The notes below the pieces were generated by a model. That model did no database searches, had not been told where the DNA came from, and worked only from the letters and a program-made list of their open reading frames with translations. This document shows, piece by piece, positions 43,769 through 53,356 of a stretch of 64,000 nucleotides of DNA. The translations under genes and the position numbers were made by a program. Source of the stretch: Chitinophaga varians (GTDB taxonomy: Bacteria > Bacteroidota > Bacteroidia > Chitinophagales > Chitinophagaceae); the NCBI RefSeq assembly GCF_014529945.1, contig NZ_JACVFB010000005.1, positions 620,001 to 684,000 on the forward strand, given 5' to 3'. The first letter of the stretch is position 1, and each line of letters begins with the position of its first letter.

Positions 43769-43912
43769 TTTTTTGGTGTGCTTATAGAGATTTATTCGTT
43801 TTCAGGCGGCTAAAGTTAATCAATCCCCCCAATCAATCCACTATTTTATCCTATCTTTAAAATATTTTTTCAAACTTACAGTTATATATACAGCCTATAC
43901 ACCCTGGCATCC

Positions 43913-46900
43913 ATGAATCGCTATAAATCGCTACGTCATTATCCGGTATTAATTTTTTTATTGTTGTGCATGGCTCCGGCGGTTTTGGCTCAAATCAAGC
44001 CCCGCAACCAGGCGCAGCAGCAGCAACCACGACAACAGGACCCTCAAAGTCAGTCCCAAAAGCCGCTACTCAACAAGCCGCTCTTCAAGCCAAAAGAGCC
44101 GCGCATACAGGACAGGCGGCCACCTTCCGAAGTGATGCTGGAGAAAAAACACTGGAATTTCAAACGCAGGTTCTTCCAGAACCTGGCGACCCGCTATAAC
44201 TATTACTTCCATGCCCGCGTAAAACTGGACAAGGTGGTGAAAACTGTCAACCGTGACGGGCAGGACAACTACAACGTACTGCTGCCTTTTTACCCTACCA
44301 GCCTGCAAAGTCAGGGATTCAGCAAAAAAGAGCTGGACTCCGTGATCGAAAAAACCAATATGGCCATCCAGTTGCACGACCCCCGCGGAAAATGGATCGA
44401 TGACTGTTTCCTCCTGATGGGACGGGCCTACTTCTATGAAGGCGACCTGGAAAATGCCAATAAAACCTTTCAGTATATCAACCTCACGTTTGCGCCCAAG
44501 AAAAAAGACGAATACAAAACGGTCGTAGGCGCCAGCGAAAATGATCATATCTCCATCGCCACCCGCGAAAAGCGGAAAGGCATCCTCGGTCGCTTCAAAC
44601 ACATTTCCGCCCGTAACGACGCTTTCCTCTGGCGCGCTAAAACCCTGCTGGAACAAAAGGAATACGATGAAGTACAGGCGCTGCTCAATATCCTCAGTAC
44701 CGATCCTAACTTCCCGAACCGCCTCGACGGCGGCCTCGCAGAAGTGAGGGCGTACAGCAACTATATCCAGGGCCGTTATCCGGAAACAATCGAACCGCTG
44801 AAAGTAGCAATCGATAAAAGCCGCGACCGGGTAGCGAGAGCCAGGATGCACTTTATCCTCGGTCAGCTGTACCTACAGCAGCACCATGCCGATTCGGCCA
44901 TGGACAAGTTCCGGGACGTAATTGCCAGCAAACCAGATCCAATGATGGACTTTCAGGCCCGTCTTCAGATCGCTAAAATCAATGCAAAAGAAGAAGGCGG
45001 CCTGGCCCGTAGCCAGGAAGGCCTGCGCCATATGCTGAAAAAGGAACGCTTCAGCCGCTTCCGGGATGCGATCCTCTATACCATGGGTACGCTCGCATAC
45101 CCCGCAGATGCAGAAGCAGCCCTCGGCTACCTGCAGAAATCACTCAAAGCCAACAGCGACAATATGGTGCAGCGCACGCTCACCTACAAAGCCATCGCGG
45201 ACATCTACTACGATCAGCGCCAGTACCTGGACGCTAAAAAATATTATGACAGCACCGCCGGCGCCATGACGCCCGACTTTGTGGACGCGGCCACCGTCAA
45301 TGTTCGTAAAGCAGTGCTTGCCGATGTTGCGGCCAAACGAACCGTGATCCTGCGGGAAGACAGCCTGCAACGGATTGCTGCCATGCCGGAATCCGACCGT
45401 AATATTTTCCTCGCTAAAATGGCCGCCACCCTTAAAACAGCCGCCGCGGAAAAGAAAAAGCACGATGCCATGCAAGGCGCCAATTCGTACGACAACCCGG
45501 CCTTCGGGATGAACAACAGCGGCGCCTACAGCCCCAAAGAAGAAAAAGGAGACTGGTACTTCTATAACCCCGCCAGCAAATCAACCGGTTATTCTGAGTT
45601 TAAGCGCCGTTGGGGCAGCCGCCAGGTGGCGGACAACTGGCGCCGTAGTCAGTCAGGTAACCTCCACGTGGCCAATAATAACGATGCGCCGGTACAGATG
45701 GGTACCGACGCCACTACCGCTGCGGCCACACCGGAAAACCTGCCACCGGACAGCATCACCGGCGAACGGCTGGCACAGGGACTGCCATTGACGCCGGAGA
45801 AACTCGCCAACTCCCATAAACTGGACCAGGACGCCCGCTTTGAACTGGGTAAACTGTATTATGATAAACTGGAAAACTATCCGCTGGCAATAGAAACCTA
45901 CGATTCGCTGCTGCTTAAATACCCCGACCATCCCCGTAAACCGGAGATACTCTACTCCTTATACGTATGGCACGGAAAATTGAACCATGCAGCTGATGTG
46001 GCCCGCTTAAAAGACATCATCCTGAAACAATACGGTAACACCAACTACGCAGATATTATCCGCTCCGGCGGTAACCGCGATACGGACCTGGCCCGGAAAA
46101 AAACCATCAGCGCTACTTACGATTCCGCCTATACGGCTTTCCGCAGTGGCGACGTAGCAGGCGCACTGGCCATCAAACGCCGGGCTGACAGTACCTATGG
46201 CGTCAACTTCATGCAGGGCAAATTCGACTTGCTGGAAGCTATGGCCATCGTGAAGCAGGATACCCTGATTGGCGTGGACAGCACACAGGCTTCCCGTAAA
46301 GCCGTGCTGGCCGTGATGAACAAATACCCCGGCGATGAAGGTATCCACCAGCAGACCCAAGCCCTGCTGGATGCACTGGACCACCGCAATGAACTGGTGA
46401 ACTATCTCGCTAAACTGGAAATACGGAAAGATGATAATGGCGGCCCGCTGCTGGATGAAAACGTTTCTATGCGGTACCCCTGGCAGAACCCGCAACCAGT
46501 GCTGGTAGACAGGATCAACGGCGCCAAAACACCTGCCGCACTGGCAGATTCAGCGCATGTCTCCAACCAGATAGCCGGTAATGTGCCCACTGCGCCCATT
46601 GCCACGGTAGCGCCACCGCCGCCACCCAAACCGGTTACGCCTTATAAACTTTCTGCCGACAATCCGCACTTCGTGGTGCTGGCCTTCCAGCGCGTGTCCA
46701 AAGAGCTGATGGATGAAGGGTTGAACCAGTTTACCCGTTATAATGCCTCCAAACATGCTACCGATAAAATCGAGGTGGGCAGCTTTGTCCTGTCGCCTTC
46801 TGAAACAATGCTGATTTTCAGGATATTCCCGAATGAAGACAAGGCGCTGAACTATTTCGATGAAATCCGGGAAGAAGCCGCTGTGAGCATTATCCCCCGG

Positions 46901-47020
46901 ATAAGGCCCGCCGATTATTCCTTTTTTGTCATATCAAGAGATAATTTCATATTGCTGAACAGCACGAAAGACCTGATCGGTTACAGGAAGTTTTTTTCGG
47001 ATAATTATGTAACACAGTGA
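43913..47020 (+). CDS. TPR protein resembling PorW/SprE of type IX secretion
   Basis: A 1035-residue protein with a signal peptide ending PAVLAQI, a Gln/Pro-rich linker (residues 30-65), and a long array of TPR-like repeats. The region NLATRYNYYFHARVKLDKVV, then DPRGKWIDDCFLLMGRAYFY, matches what I recall of the N-terminus of PorW/SprE, a periplasmic lipoprotein needed for T9SS export and gliding. The C-terminus (about 900-1035) is a compact domain around NPHFVVLAFQRVSKELMDEG and FFVISRDNFILLNS. The usual lipobox is not clear here: the Cys in LLLCMAPA lacks a typical -1 residue. T9SS cargo is present in this window (18291-19868). Confidence 0.75.
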   Translation: MNRYKSLRHYPVLIFLLLCMAPAVLAQIKPRNQAQQQQPRQQDPQSQSQKPLLNKPLFKPKEPRIQDRRPPSEVMLEKKHWNFKRRFFQNLATRYNYYFHARVKLDKVVKTVNRDGQDNYNVLLPFYPTSLQSQGFSKKELDSVIEKTNMAIQLHDPRGKWIDDCFLLMGRAYFYEGDLENANKTFQYINLTFAPKKKDEYKTVVGASENDHISIATREKRKGILGRFKHISARNDAFLWRAKTLLEQKEYDEVQALLNILSTDPNFPNRLDGGLAEVRAYSNYIQGRYPETIEPLKVAIDKSRDRVARARMHFILGQLYLQQHHADSAMDKFRDVIASKPDPMMDFQARLQIAKINAKEEGGLARSQEGLRHMLKKERFSRFRDAILYTMGTLAYPADAEAALGYLQKSLKANSDNMVQRTLTYKAIADIYYDQRQYLDAKKYYDSTAGAMTPDFVDAATVNVRKAVLADVAAKRTVILREDSLQRIAAMPESDRNIFLAKMAATLKTAAAEKKKHDAMQGANSYDNPAFGMNNSGAYSPKEEKGDWYFYNPASKSTGYSEFKRRWGSRQVADNWRRSQSGNLHVANNNDAPVQMGTDATTAAATPENLPPDSITGERLAQGLPLTPEKLANSHKLDQDARFELGKLYYDKLENYPLAIETYDSLLLKYPDHPRKPEILYSLYVWHGKLNHAADVARLKDIILKQYGNTNYADIIRSGGNRDTDLARKKTISATYDSAYTAFRSGDVAGALAIKRRADSTYGVNFMQGKFDLLEAMAIVKQDTLIGVDSTQASRKAVLAVMNKYPGDEGIHQQTQALLDALDHRNELVNYLAKLEIRKDDNGGPLLDENVSMRYPWQNPQPVLVDRINGAKTPAALADSAHVSNQIAGNVPTAPIATVAPPPPPKPVTPYKLSADNPHFVVLAFQRVSKELMDEGLNQFTRYNASKHATDKIEVGSFVLSPSETMLIFRIFPNEDKALNYFDEIREEAAVSIIPRIRPADYSFFVISRDNFILLNSTKDLIGYRKFFSDNYVTQ

Positions 47021-47022
47021 TA

Positions 47023-47216
47023 TTTAAGGGATTTAATGATTTTGAGATTTTTTGATTTTGGAGGCTGCAGTGCGTCCTTTAAATTTAAAAAACCTTAAAA
47101 TTGATAAATCCCTGATATATTTAACAGATTTTTAGATTTGAGATCTATTGATTTGTGGTGACGCGTGCATCCTGTAAATCAAAAAATCTCAAAATCAGTA
47201 AATCCCTAAATATTTA
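47023..47216. repeat. large inverted repeat after the PorW/SprE-like gene
   Basis: Left arm near 47028-47062 (GGGATTTAATGATTTTGAGA and on) pairs with 47175-47210 (AAATCAAAAAATCTCAAAAT and on). A second AATCCCT word occurs between. Together with the region to 47357 there is no gene; the PBP gene promoter must lie in 47217-47357. Confidence 0.65.
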
Positions 47217-47357
47217 ATAGATTTGTGGGTCAAACTGTTAGTAAACGGGCCTGTTTATTGCTGTTAGCGGCTGTTTATTAAATATTTATTTTAACAGCCA
47301 ACGATAGCAACTGTCCAAAAAACTCGGCGTACGCCGCAAATCAAATTAATATAGCGC

Positions 47358-49760
47358 ATGAAAAAATCGGTGAAAATATTGTGGCGTGTAGCGTTTGGTA
47401 TTTTAGCACTGTTTGTTCTTTTAATCTTACTGGTCAACTTCAGGATCATTGGTAATATGCCTTCCATGGAGGAACTGGAAAACCCGCGCGCTGCGCTGGC
47501 TTCCGAAGTGATTGCAGATGACGGGACCATATTAGGTAAATACTATCAGGTTGACCGCTCCAGCAGCGACTTCAATGAAATCTCCAAAAATGTGATCAAT
47601 GCCCTGATCGCTACCGAAGAAACCCGCTTTTATCAGAACTCCGGTATCGACGCCAAAGGCACGCTGGCGATTCCTTTTTACCTGCTGATCGGTAAAAAAC
47701 GTGGCTCCAGCACCATTACCCAGCAGCTGGCCCTTAACCTGCAAACCGATAACCTGGGAAAACAACGTGCCACCAATCCCGTTAGCAGGGCCTTCCAGAA
47801 ACTGCAGGAATGGATCATTGCCGTGAAACTGGAAAGAAACTTCACCAAACAGGAGATTCTGACGCTTTACCTGAACACCGTCGCTTTCGGCGATAACGTA
47901 TATGGTATTGAGAATGGCGCCCGTACCTTCTTTAGTAAAGATGCCGGTCACCTTTCCATCGAAGAAGCGGCTATTCTGGTGGGCATGCTGAAAGGCAACA
48001 CCCTCTATAATCCGCGCCGTAACCCGCAGCTGGCACTGGGCCGCCGTAATACGGTGATAGACAACATGGTGGACGCCAACTTTATCACTCCTGCAGAAGC
48101 CGCCGCCGCCAAAAGCAAACCAATCGTATTGCACTATAATAAGATAGACCATAATAAAGGTCTGGCTCCTTATTTCCGCGAAGTACTGCGCGACGAGGTG
48201 AAAGCGTGGTGTAAAGACCATAAAAAAGCAGACGGTACACCGTATAACATTTACCGTGACGGTCTGAAAATTTATACGACCATCAACCCACGTATGCAAT
48301 TGTATGCAGAAGAGGCGGTGTCCCGTCACCTGCAGGCCCTGCAGAAATACCTGTCTAACCAAAATGATGTAAAAACAGGTAACGTGTGGAAAAAATGGCC
48401 ACAGTACCTTGACAAATACACGAAAGAGTCTGACCGCTATCGTAATATGAAAGAGGCGGAAGCTTCTGATGAAGACATCACCAGGTCCTTCAACACACCC
48501 ACCAAAATGAAGGTGTTTGCCTGGAAAAGCTTCACAGAGCCGGACCTGAACGAGATTGATACTGTGATGACACCGCTGGACTCCATCAAGTACATGCGTG
48601 CTGTATTGCAGGCCGGCTTTATGGCCATGGACCCGGAAAGCGGCGAGGTGAAAGCCTGGGTGGGCGGTCCGGATTTCCGTTACTTTAAAAATGACCACGT
48701 CGCTAAAACCCGCCGTCAGGTGGGTTCTACCTTCAAGCCGTTCCTGTATTGTTTTGCGATCATGAACGGAATGTCGCCTAATACCATGCTGCCTAACGAA
48801 CCGATCACCATCGGTAACTGGACACTGACCCGTAACTCCGAAGGTAGTGTAGGTGGCAGCATCTCCATGGCAGGAGCGCTGGCCAGATCGCTTAACCTGG
48901 TGTCGGCTTATCTGATCAAACAGATCGGCGCCAAAGCGTTTGCGGATTTTGCACAGAACAAGATTGGTTTCACCAGCAAAATTGAGCCTTATCCTTCTAT
49001 CGCACTTGGGGTATCTGAAATATCCCTGTACGAGATGTTGCAGGCCTATACCATGTTCCCAGCCAGAGGCATCAATACTAAACCGATCTATATCACCCGT
49101 ATAGAAGACCGTTATGGTAATATCCTCGAAACCTTTGCTCCGGTGAAACGGGAGGTGATCAGTGAGAAAGAAGCGTATACCATGGTGAAGATGATGGAAG
49201 GCGTATTACAGCCCGGCGGCACCGGCGCCCGTATGCGCGGGGCGTATAAAATGCAGGGTGAAATGGCGGGTAAAACCGGTACCACCAACGATAACACCGA
49301 TGGCTGGTTTATTGGTTACACGCCTAAACTGCTGGCAGGCGCCTGGGTAGGTTGCGAAAACAACTTTATCCACTTTGCCACCACCGGTATCGGTCAGGGT
49401 GCCAATACTGGTCTGCCTATCTGGGCTTACTTCATGCAAAAAGTATTTGCGGATAATACACTGAAAGTGACCAGCAGCGATAAATTCCCGGTACCGGCCA
49501 ATATGACCGATGAAACGTATTCCAACTTCGACACCAACGTGAAACCCGGTGCGGAAGCGGAAGACATTGGCAATGGTTCCGAGTCCGACTACCAGACCAA
49601 TGAAGAGGACATGTACTCGCCAGGGGCTGAAAAGCCGGCGCAGGAGACGACCAAACCGAAAGAAGAGAAGCCGGCGCCACCCAAGCCTAAAGAAGACAAC
49701 AAAGACAAAGGAACACCTGCCACACCTAAAGCAGTATATCCTCCTAAAAAAGATAGTTAA
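47358..49760 (+). CDS. class A penicillin-binding protein (transglycosylase/transpeptidase)
   Basis: An 800-residue bifunctional peptidoglycan synthase. A short cytoplasmic start and one membrane anchor (FGILALFVLLILLVNFRII) precede the glycosyltransferase domain: catalytic Glu in ATEETRFYQNSG near 87 and GSSTITQQLALNL near 118. The transpeptidase has SxxK in GSTFKPFLYC near 456, SLNLVSA (SxN) and KTGTTNDNTDG near 637. A low-complexity Pro/Lys/Glu tail (about 745-800) follows. It corresponds to PBP1a of other Gram-negative bacteria. A hairpin terminator follows the stop. Confidence 0.95.
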   Translation: MKKSVKILWRVAFGILALFVLLILLVNFRIIGNMPSMEELENPRAALASEVIADDGTILGKYYQVDRSSSDFNEISKNVINALIATEETRFYQNSGIDAKGTLAIPFYLLIGKKRGSSTITQQLALNLQTDNLGKQRATNPVSRAFQKLQEWIIAVKLERNFTKQEILTLYLNTVAFGDNVYGIENGARTFFSKDAGHLSIEEAAILVGMLKGNTLYNPRRNPQLALGRRNTVIDNMVDANFITPAEAAAAKSKPIVLHYNKIDHNKGLAPYFREVLRDEVKAWCKDHKKADGTPYNIYRDGLKIYTTINPRMQLYAEEAVSRHLQALQKYLSNQNDVKTGNVWKKWPQYLDKYTKESDRYRNMKEAEASDEDITRSFNTPTKMKVFAWKSFTEPDLNEIDTVMTPLDSIKYMRAVLQAGFMAMDPESGEVKAWVGGPDFRYFKNDHVAKTRRQVGSTFKPFLYCFAIMNGMSPNTMLPNEPITIGNWTLTRNSEGSVGGSISMAGALARSLNLVSAYLIKQIGAKAFADFAQNKIGFTSKIEPYPSIALGVSEISLYEMLQAYTMFPARGINTKPIYITRIEDRYGNILETFAPVKREVISEKEAYTMVKMMEGVLQPGGTGARMRGAYKMQGEMAGKTGTTNDNTDGWFIGYTPKLLAGAWVGCENNFIHFATTGIGQGANTGLPIWAYFMQKVFADNTLKVTSSDKFPVPANMTDETYSNFDTNVKPGAEAEDIGNGSESDYQTNEEDMYSPGAEKPAQETTKPKEEKPAPPKPKEDNKDKGTPATPKAVYPPKKDS

Positions 49761-49761
49761 A

Positions 49762-49800
49762 CAAAACAAGGGCTGACCAAACAGGTCGGCCCTTTGTTTT
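49762..49800 (+). terminator. terminator after the PBP gene
   Basis: Stem AAGGGCTGACC / GGTCGGCCCTT with loop AAACA and outer ACAAAAC / GTTTTAC; a T-run is included in the outer stem. Confidence 0.85.
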
Positions 49801-49916
49801 ACACGTATCCCAGGGATTGCCGTTTATCCAATATCCTATAGGATTACCGGGATATTATTTACTATTGCAGCCTTAGAAAACCAAACCAACCAACAACCAA
49901 ACCATTAAAAAAGCGT

Positions 49917-51074
49917 ATGCAAAAGCTAACCAAAGCCTTGCTGGTAGCTGCGTTATTGCCTGTTATGGCCATTGCGCAGGACAGCACTCAATTCATCAAA
50001 GGCACCTGGGAAGATCTCACCGCCAGGGCTCAGAAAGAACACAAACCCATTTTTATCGACACCTATTTTGAAGGTTGCCACGCCTGTAAAGACATGGAAG
50101 TAAAGGTGTTTCCACGGCCGGAAGTAAAAAAATACATGGAGGAAAACTTCATCTGTACCGGTTATGACGTGTTCAAAGAACAATTCGGGATGGACATGTG
50201 CCGTAAGTACTTTATGCGTGGATTTCCCACCTATCTGGTCATTTCCGGCGATGGCCAGTTGCTGGACCGCAGCTCCGGTTATCAGGAACCCGACAGGTTT
50301 ATGGCCTTCCTGAAAAACAACATTGCCCGTTACAAAGCAGGCAAAACGTTGGCCGGCTTTGGCAACAGCCTGTCGTCCAAAGACCCGGAGTTCTACAAAG
50401 CCATGTGGAACAAGGATTACAAAGGAGGGGACAAGGAAGAAATTGTAGGGTATCTCGCCAAACAAAAAGACAAACTGGCCGAGTCCACCTTTAAGGTGAT
50501 GCAGATGGCAGCCATACTGCCGGACGACTACCGGACATTTTACCTGAAGAACCGGGGGGCGTACCTGGAGCATTTCGGCGAGGAGCTGAACGGTAATATC
50601 ATGGACAAGCTGCTGAAGCAGGACATGGCTGCCCTGCCAGCCACCCTGGACAAAGCGGTGTTTGATGCATTCCTGCAGCAACAACAGGTGGTGTATCGTC
50701 CGGAGGATTGGAGTTATGCACAGATGTATTACGCAGAGAATTATCTCTTCAGAAAATGTAAAGACACCAGGGCTTTCCTCGAATTTGCTACAGCGCATCC
50801 CGACCGGAATGAGAACAGGGTGCGGTATATGCAGTTTTACCTGGGAGCAGACCTGGCCAAAGATGCTGCTTTAAAGGCGCAGTACCTGAAGTGGGCAGAG
50901 GTGGTGGTGACCGCCAATGCCAGTCTGGAAAACCTGGAAGGGCTTGTGCGGATGAGCAGGGGAGTAGACCCGGCGAAGACCAGAAAGTTCCTGGGCTGGG
51001 TGATCGACAAAAAGAAATCCTGGGGAGATGATACCGGGAAAGAAGAGGCGGAGCTGAAGAATTTGAATATTTAA
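49917..51074 (+). CDS. thioredoxin-fold protein, periplasmic
   Basis: A 385-residue protein with signal peptide MQKLTKALLVAALLPVMAIA, then a thioredoxin-like domain with CHAC at residues 54-57 (FEGCHACKDMEVKVFPRPEV), followed by MRGFPTYLVISGDGQLL with the cis-Pro region. The C-terminal two thirds is mostly helical, of unknown fold. The pattern is similar to the DUF255/thioredoxin-7 group of Bacteroidota; it probably acts in periplasmic thiol chemistry. Partners are not evident. The gene converges on sucC across a strong hairpin. Confidence 0.82.
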   Translation: MQKLTKALLVAALLPVMAIAQDSTQFIKGTWEDLTARAQKEHKPIFIDTYFEGCHACKDMEVKVFPRPEVKKYMEENFICTGYDVFKEQFGMDMCRKYFMRGFPTYLVISGDGQLLDRSSGYQEPDRFMAFLKNNIARYKAGKTLAGFGNSLSSKDPEFYKAMWNKDYKGGDKEEIVGYLAKQKDKLAESTFKVMQMAAILPDDYRTFYLKNRGAYLEHFGEELNGNIMDKLLKQDMAALPATLDKAVFDAFLQQQQVVYRPEDWSYAQMYYAENYLFRKCKDTRAFLEFATAHPDRNENRVRYMQFYLGADLAKDAALKAQYLKWAEVVVTANASLENLEGLVRMSRGVDPAKTRKFLGWVIDKKKSWGDDTGKEEAELKNLNI

Positions 51075-51095
51075 TTATTTAGTCATTTAATCATT

Positions 51096-51140
51096 AAAAA
51101 AGCGGAGATCACATCATACAATGTGATCTCCGCTTTTTTT
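51096..51140. terminator. bidirectional terminator with AT-rich flanks
   Basis: Stem AAAAAAGCGGAGATCACAT / ATGTGATCTCCGCTTTTTT (19 bp), loop CATACA. It is flanked by AATATCTAAATAATCAAATG-like repeats that resemble the other AT-rich repeats in the window. It lies between convergent genes. Confidence 0.88.
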
Positions 51141-51177
51141 AATATCTAAATAATCAAATGATCAAATAATCAAATAA

Positions 51178-52389
51178 TTAGTTCAGTGCTTTGTTTACCA
51201 GGTCAGCAGCTTCGCTGAGGAGGGTCGCAGACTGTACTTTCAGGCCGCTGGCTTCGATCAGTTCTTTTGCTTCTTTAGCGTTGGTACCCTGTAAGCGTAC
51301 AATGATCGGAACGTTGATGTTGCCGATGGATTTGTAAGCGTCGATAACACCCTGAGCAACCCTGTCGCAACGAACGATACCGCCGAAGATATTGATCAGG
51401 ATAGCTTTTACTTTAGGATCTTTCAGGATGATACGGAAGCCTGCTTCAACGGTTTGTGCGTTGGCAGTACCACCTACGTCCAGGAAGTTAGCCGGATCAC
51501 CGCCGCTCAGTTTGATCATGTCCATGGTAGCCATGGCCAGACCAGCGCCGTTTACCATGCAACCTACGTTACCGTCGAGTTTTACGAAGTTGAGGTTGTA
51601 TTTACCAGCTTCTACTTCGGTAGGATCTTCTTCGGTGATGTCGCGAAGTGCTTCCAGATCAGGATGACGCATCAGGGCGTTGTCGTCCAGGTTTACTTTG
51701 GCGTCAACGGCAATGATTTTCTCATCGCTGGTTTTGAATAATGGATTGATTTCCAGCATGCTGCAATCCAGTCCTACGTAAGCGTTGTACAGGTTGGTAA
51801 CAAATTTTACCATGTTTTTGAACGCTTCGCCGCTCAAACCGAAGTTGAAAGCGATGTTACGGGCCTGGAATGGTTGCAGGGCCATGTTTGGTTTTACCCA
51901 CTCTTTGTATATTTTTTCAGGAGTACTGTGAGCTACTTCTTCGATATCCATACCGCCTTCGGTAGAATACATGATCACATTCTGGCCCTTAGCGCGGTCC
52001 AGCAGGATAGACAGGTAAAATTCCTTTACCGGATTAGGGCCCGGATAATAAACGTCCTGTGCTACCAGTACTTTGTTTACCAGTTTGCCTGCTTCGCCGG
52101 TCTGGATAGTTACCAGTGTGCCACCCAGGATGTTACCAGCAATGGTTTTCACATCCTCCGCATTTTTACCTACAGCTACACCTCTCTGCTCAGTTCCACG
52201 GATTTTACCTTTACCGCGTCCACCAGCGTGAATTTGCGCTTTAACCACTGCAAACTCATTACCGTATTGCACCTTCAGTTGCTTGTAAGCTTCGGCCGCT
52301 GCTTCCGGTGTTTCTACCGGAATGCCTTCCTGAACCGGTACATTATATTTTTTCAACAGTTCTTTAGCCTGGTACTCGTGTAAATTCAT
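51178..52389 (-). CDS. sucC: succinate-CoA ligase (ADP-forming) subunit beta
   Basis: A 403-residue ATP-grasp subunit that, with SucD, interconverts succinyl-CoA and succinate with ADP/ATP in the TCA cycle. Signature: MNLHEYQAKELLKKYNVPVQ, the ATP-grasp HAGGRGKGK near residue 53, and the C-terminal part with LDVGGTANAQTVEAGFRIIL and INIFGGIVRCDRVAQG near 325. Length is slightly longer than E. coli SucC (388). sucD is not adjacent within the window. The gene is divergent from the purine phosphorylase. Confidence 0.96.
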   Translation of the reverse strand: MNLHEYQAKELLKKYNVPVQEGIPVETPEAAAEAYKQLKVQYGNEFAVVKAQIHAGGRGKGKIRGTEQRGVAVGKNAEDVKTIAGNILGGTLVTIQTGEAGKLVNKVLVAQDVYYPGPNPVKEFYLSILLDRAKGQNVIMYSTEGGMDIEEVAHSTPEKIYKEWVKPNMALQPFQARNIAFNFGLSGEAFKNMVKFVTNLYNAYVGLDCSMLEINPLFKTSDEKIIAVDAKVNLDDNALMRHPDLEALRDITEEDPTEVEAGKYNLNFVKLDGNVGCMVNGAGLAMATMDMIKLSGGDPANFLDVGGTANAQTVEAGFRIILKDPKVKAILINIFGGIVRCDRVAQGVIDAYKSIGNINVPIIVRLQGTNAKEAKELIEASGLKVQSATLLSEAADLVNKALN

Positions 52390-52463
52390 CGCAATAAAAT
52401 TTGGCGCTAAAATAGGTCATTATGATTTAAATATAAAACCGCATTCATTTGTGAATTAAAAAA

Positions 52464-52471
52464 TAACTTTG
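52464..52471 (+). promoter_or_regulatory. -7 box for the purine phosphorylase-porin operon
   Basis: TAACTTTG, exact TAnnTTTG match, 33 bases before the first ATG. The TTG at 52449-52451 is too close for an ideal -33. Confidence 0.5.
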
Positions 52472-52504
52472 CGCGGTTTGATTTTTAAATCCGACTTTTA
52501 ATTA

Positions 52505-53338
52505 ATGCATAAACAGATGAGTGAATTAACGGACCAGATAAAGGCAGCTGGTGATTATATCCGGAAACACTGGCAGGAAACGCCTGTGGCAGGGGTGATA
52601 TTGGGGAGTGGACTGGGTAACCTGACCAAAGAGATAGAACGAAGCATCGAAATATCTTATCGTGATATTCCACATTTTCCGGAATCTACGGTGGAAGGGC
52701 ATTCCGGGAAACTGATCCTGGGATATATGCAGGGCAAGCCTATTGTGGCCATGGCCGGCAGATTCCACTATTATGAAGGTTTTTCCATGAAACAGGTCAC
52801 TTTTCCGGTAAGGGTGATGAAAGAACTGGGCATTCATACCCTCTTCATATCCAACGCCGCCGGTGGTATGAACCCACAGTTCAAGGTGGGCGACCTGATG
52901 GTGATAAAAGATCATATCAACCTGCAGCCGGAGCATCCGCTGCGTGGCCGTAATGAAGACACGCTCGGTCCCCGTTTCCCGGATATGAGCGAACCTTATT
53001 CCAAAGCATTGATACAGTCGGCCTATCAAATTGCCACTGCCAACAATATTGCACTGCATACCGGCGTATATGTAGGCGTACAGGGCCCTACTTTTGAAAC
53101 CAGGGCTGAATACAAGTATATGCACATCATCGGCGGCGATGCCGTAGGCATGAGCACTGTACCGGAAGTGATCGTAGCAGCACATGCCGGTCTTCAGGTG
53201 TTTGCCATGAGCGTTATCACCGATATCGGCATCCGTGAGGAAGAAAATGTGATCACCCATCAGGAGGTGCTGGAAGCAGCTCATGCGGCAGAACCCAAGC
53301 TAACGCTTATCTTTAGTGAATTAATCCGGCAACTATAA
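52505..53338 (+). CDS. purine-nucleoside phosphorylase
   Basis: A 277-residue class I (trimeric) phosphorylase splitting purine nucleosides with phosphate for salvage. Motifs: GVILGSGLGNLTKEIER near residue 30 (phosphate Ser), VAMAGRFHYYEGFS near 80, ISNAAGGMNPQFKVGDLMVI near 118 and VGMSTVPEVIVAAHAGL near 218. Typical length. ATG at 52505 is used; another ATG four codons later is possible. The porin-like gene follows after 18 bases, so both are probably co-transcribed, which may couple nucleoside uptake and salvage (inference). Confidence 0.93.
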   Translation: MHKQMSELTDQIKAAGDYIRKHWQETPVAGVILGSGLGNLTKEIERSIEISYRDIPHFPESTVEGHSGKLILGYMQGKPIVAMAGRFHYYEGFSMKQVTFPVRVMKELGIHTLFISNAAGGMNPQFKVGDLMVIKDHINLQPEHPLRGRNEDTLGPRFPDMSEPYSKALIQSAYQIATANNIALHTGVYVGVQGPTFETRAEYKYMHIIGGDAVGMSTVPEVIVAAHAGLQVFAMSVITDIGIREEENVITHQEVLEAAHAAEPKLTLIFSELIRQL

Positions 53339-53356
53339 ACGTTTTGTCATTTTCGG

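Noticed and set aside
47358..49760. Monofunctional transglycosylase only
   Set aside because: SxxK, SxN and KTGT transpeptidase motifs are all present in order, so it is bifunctional.
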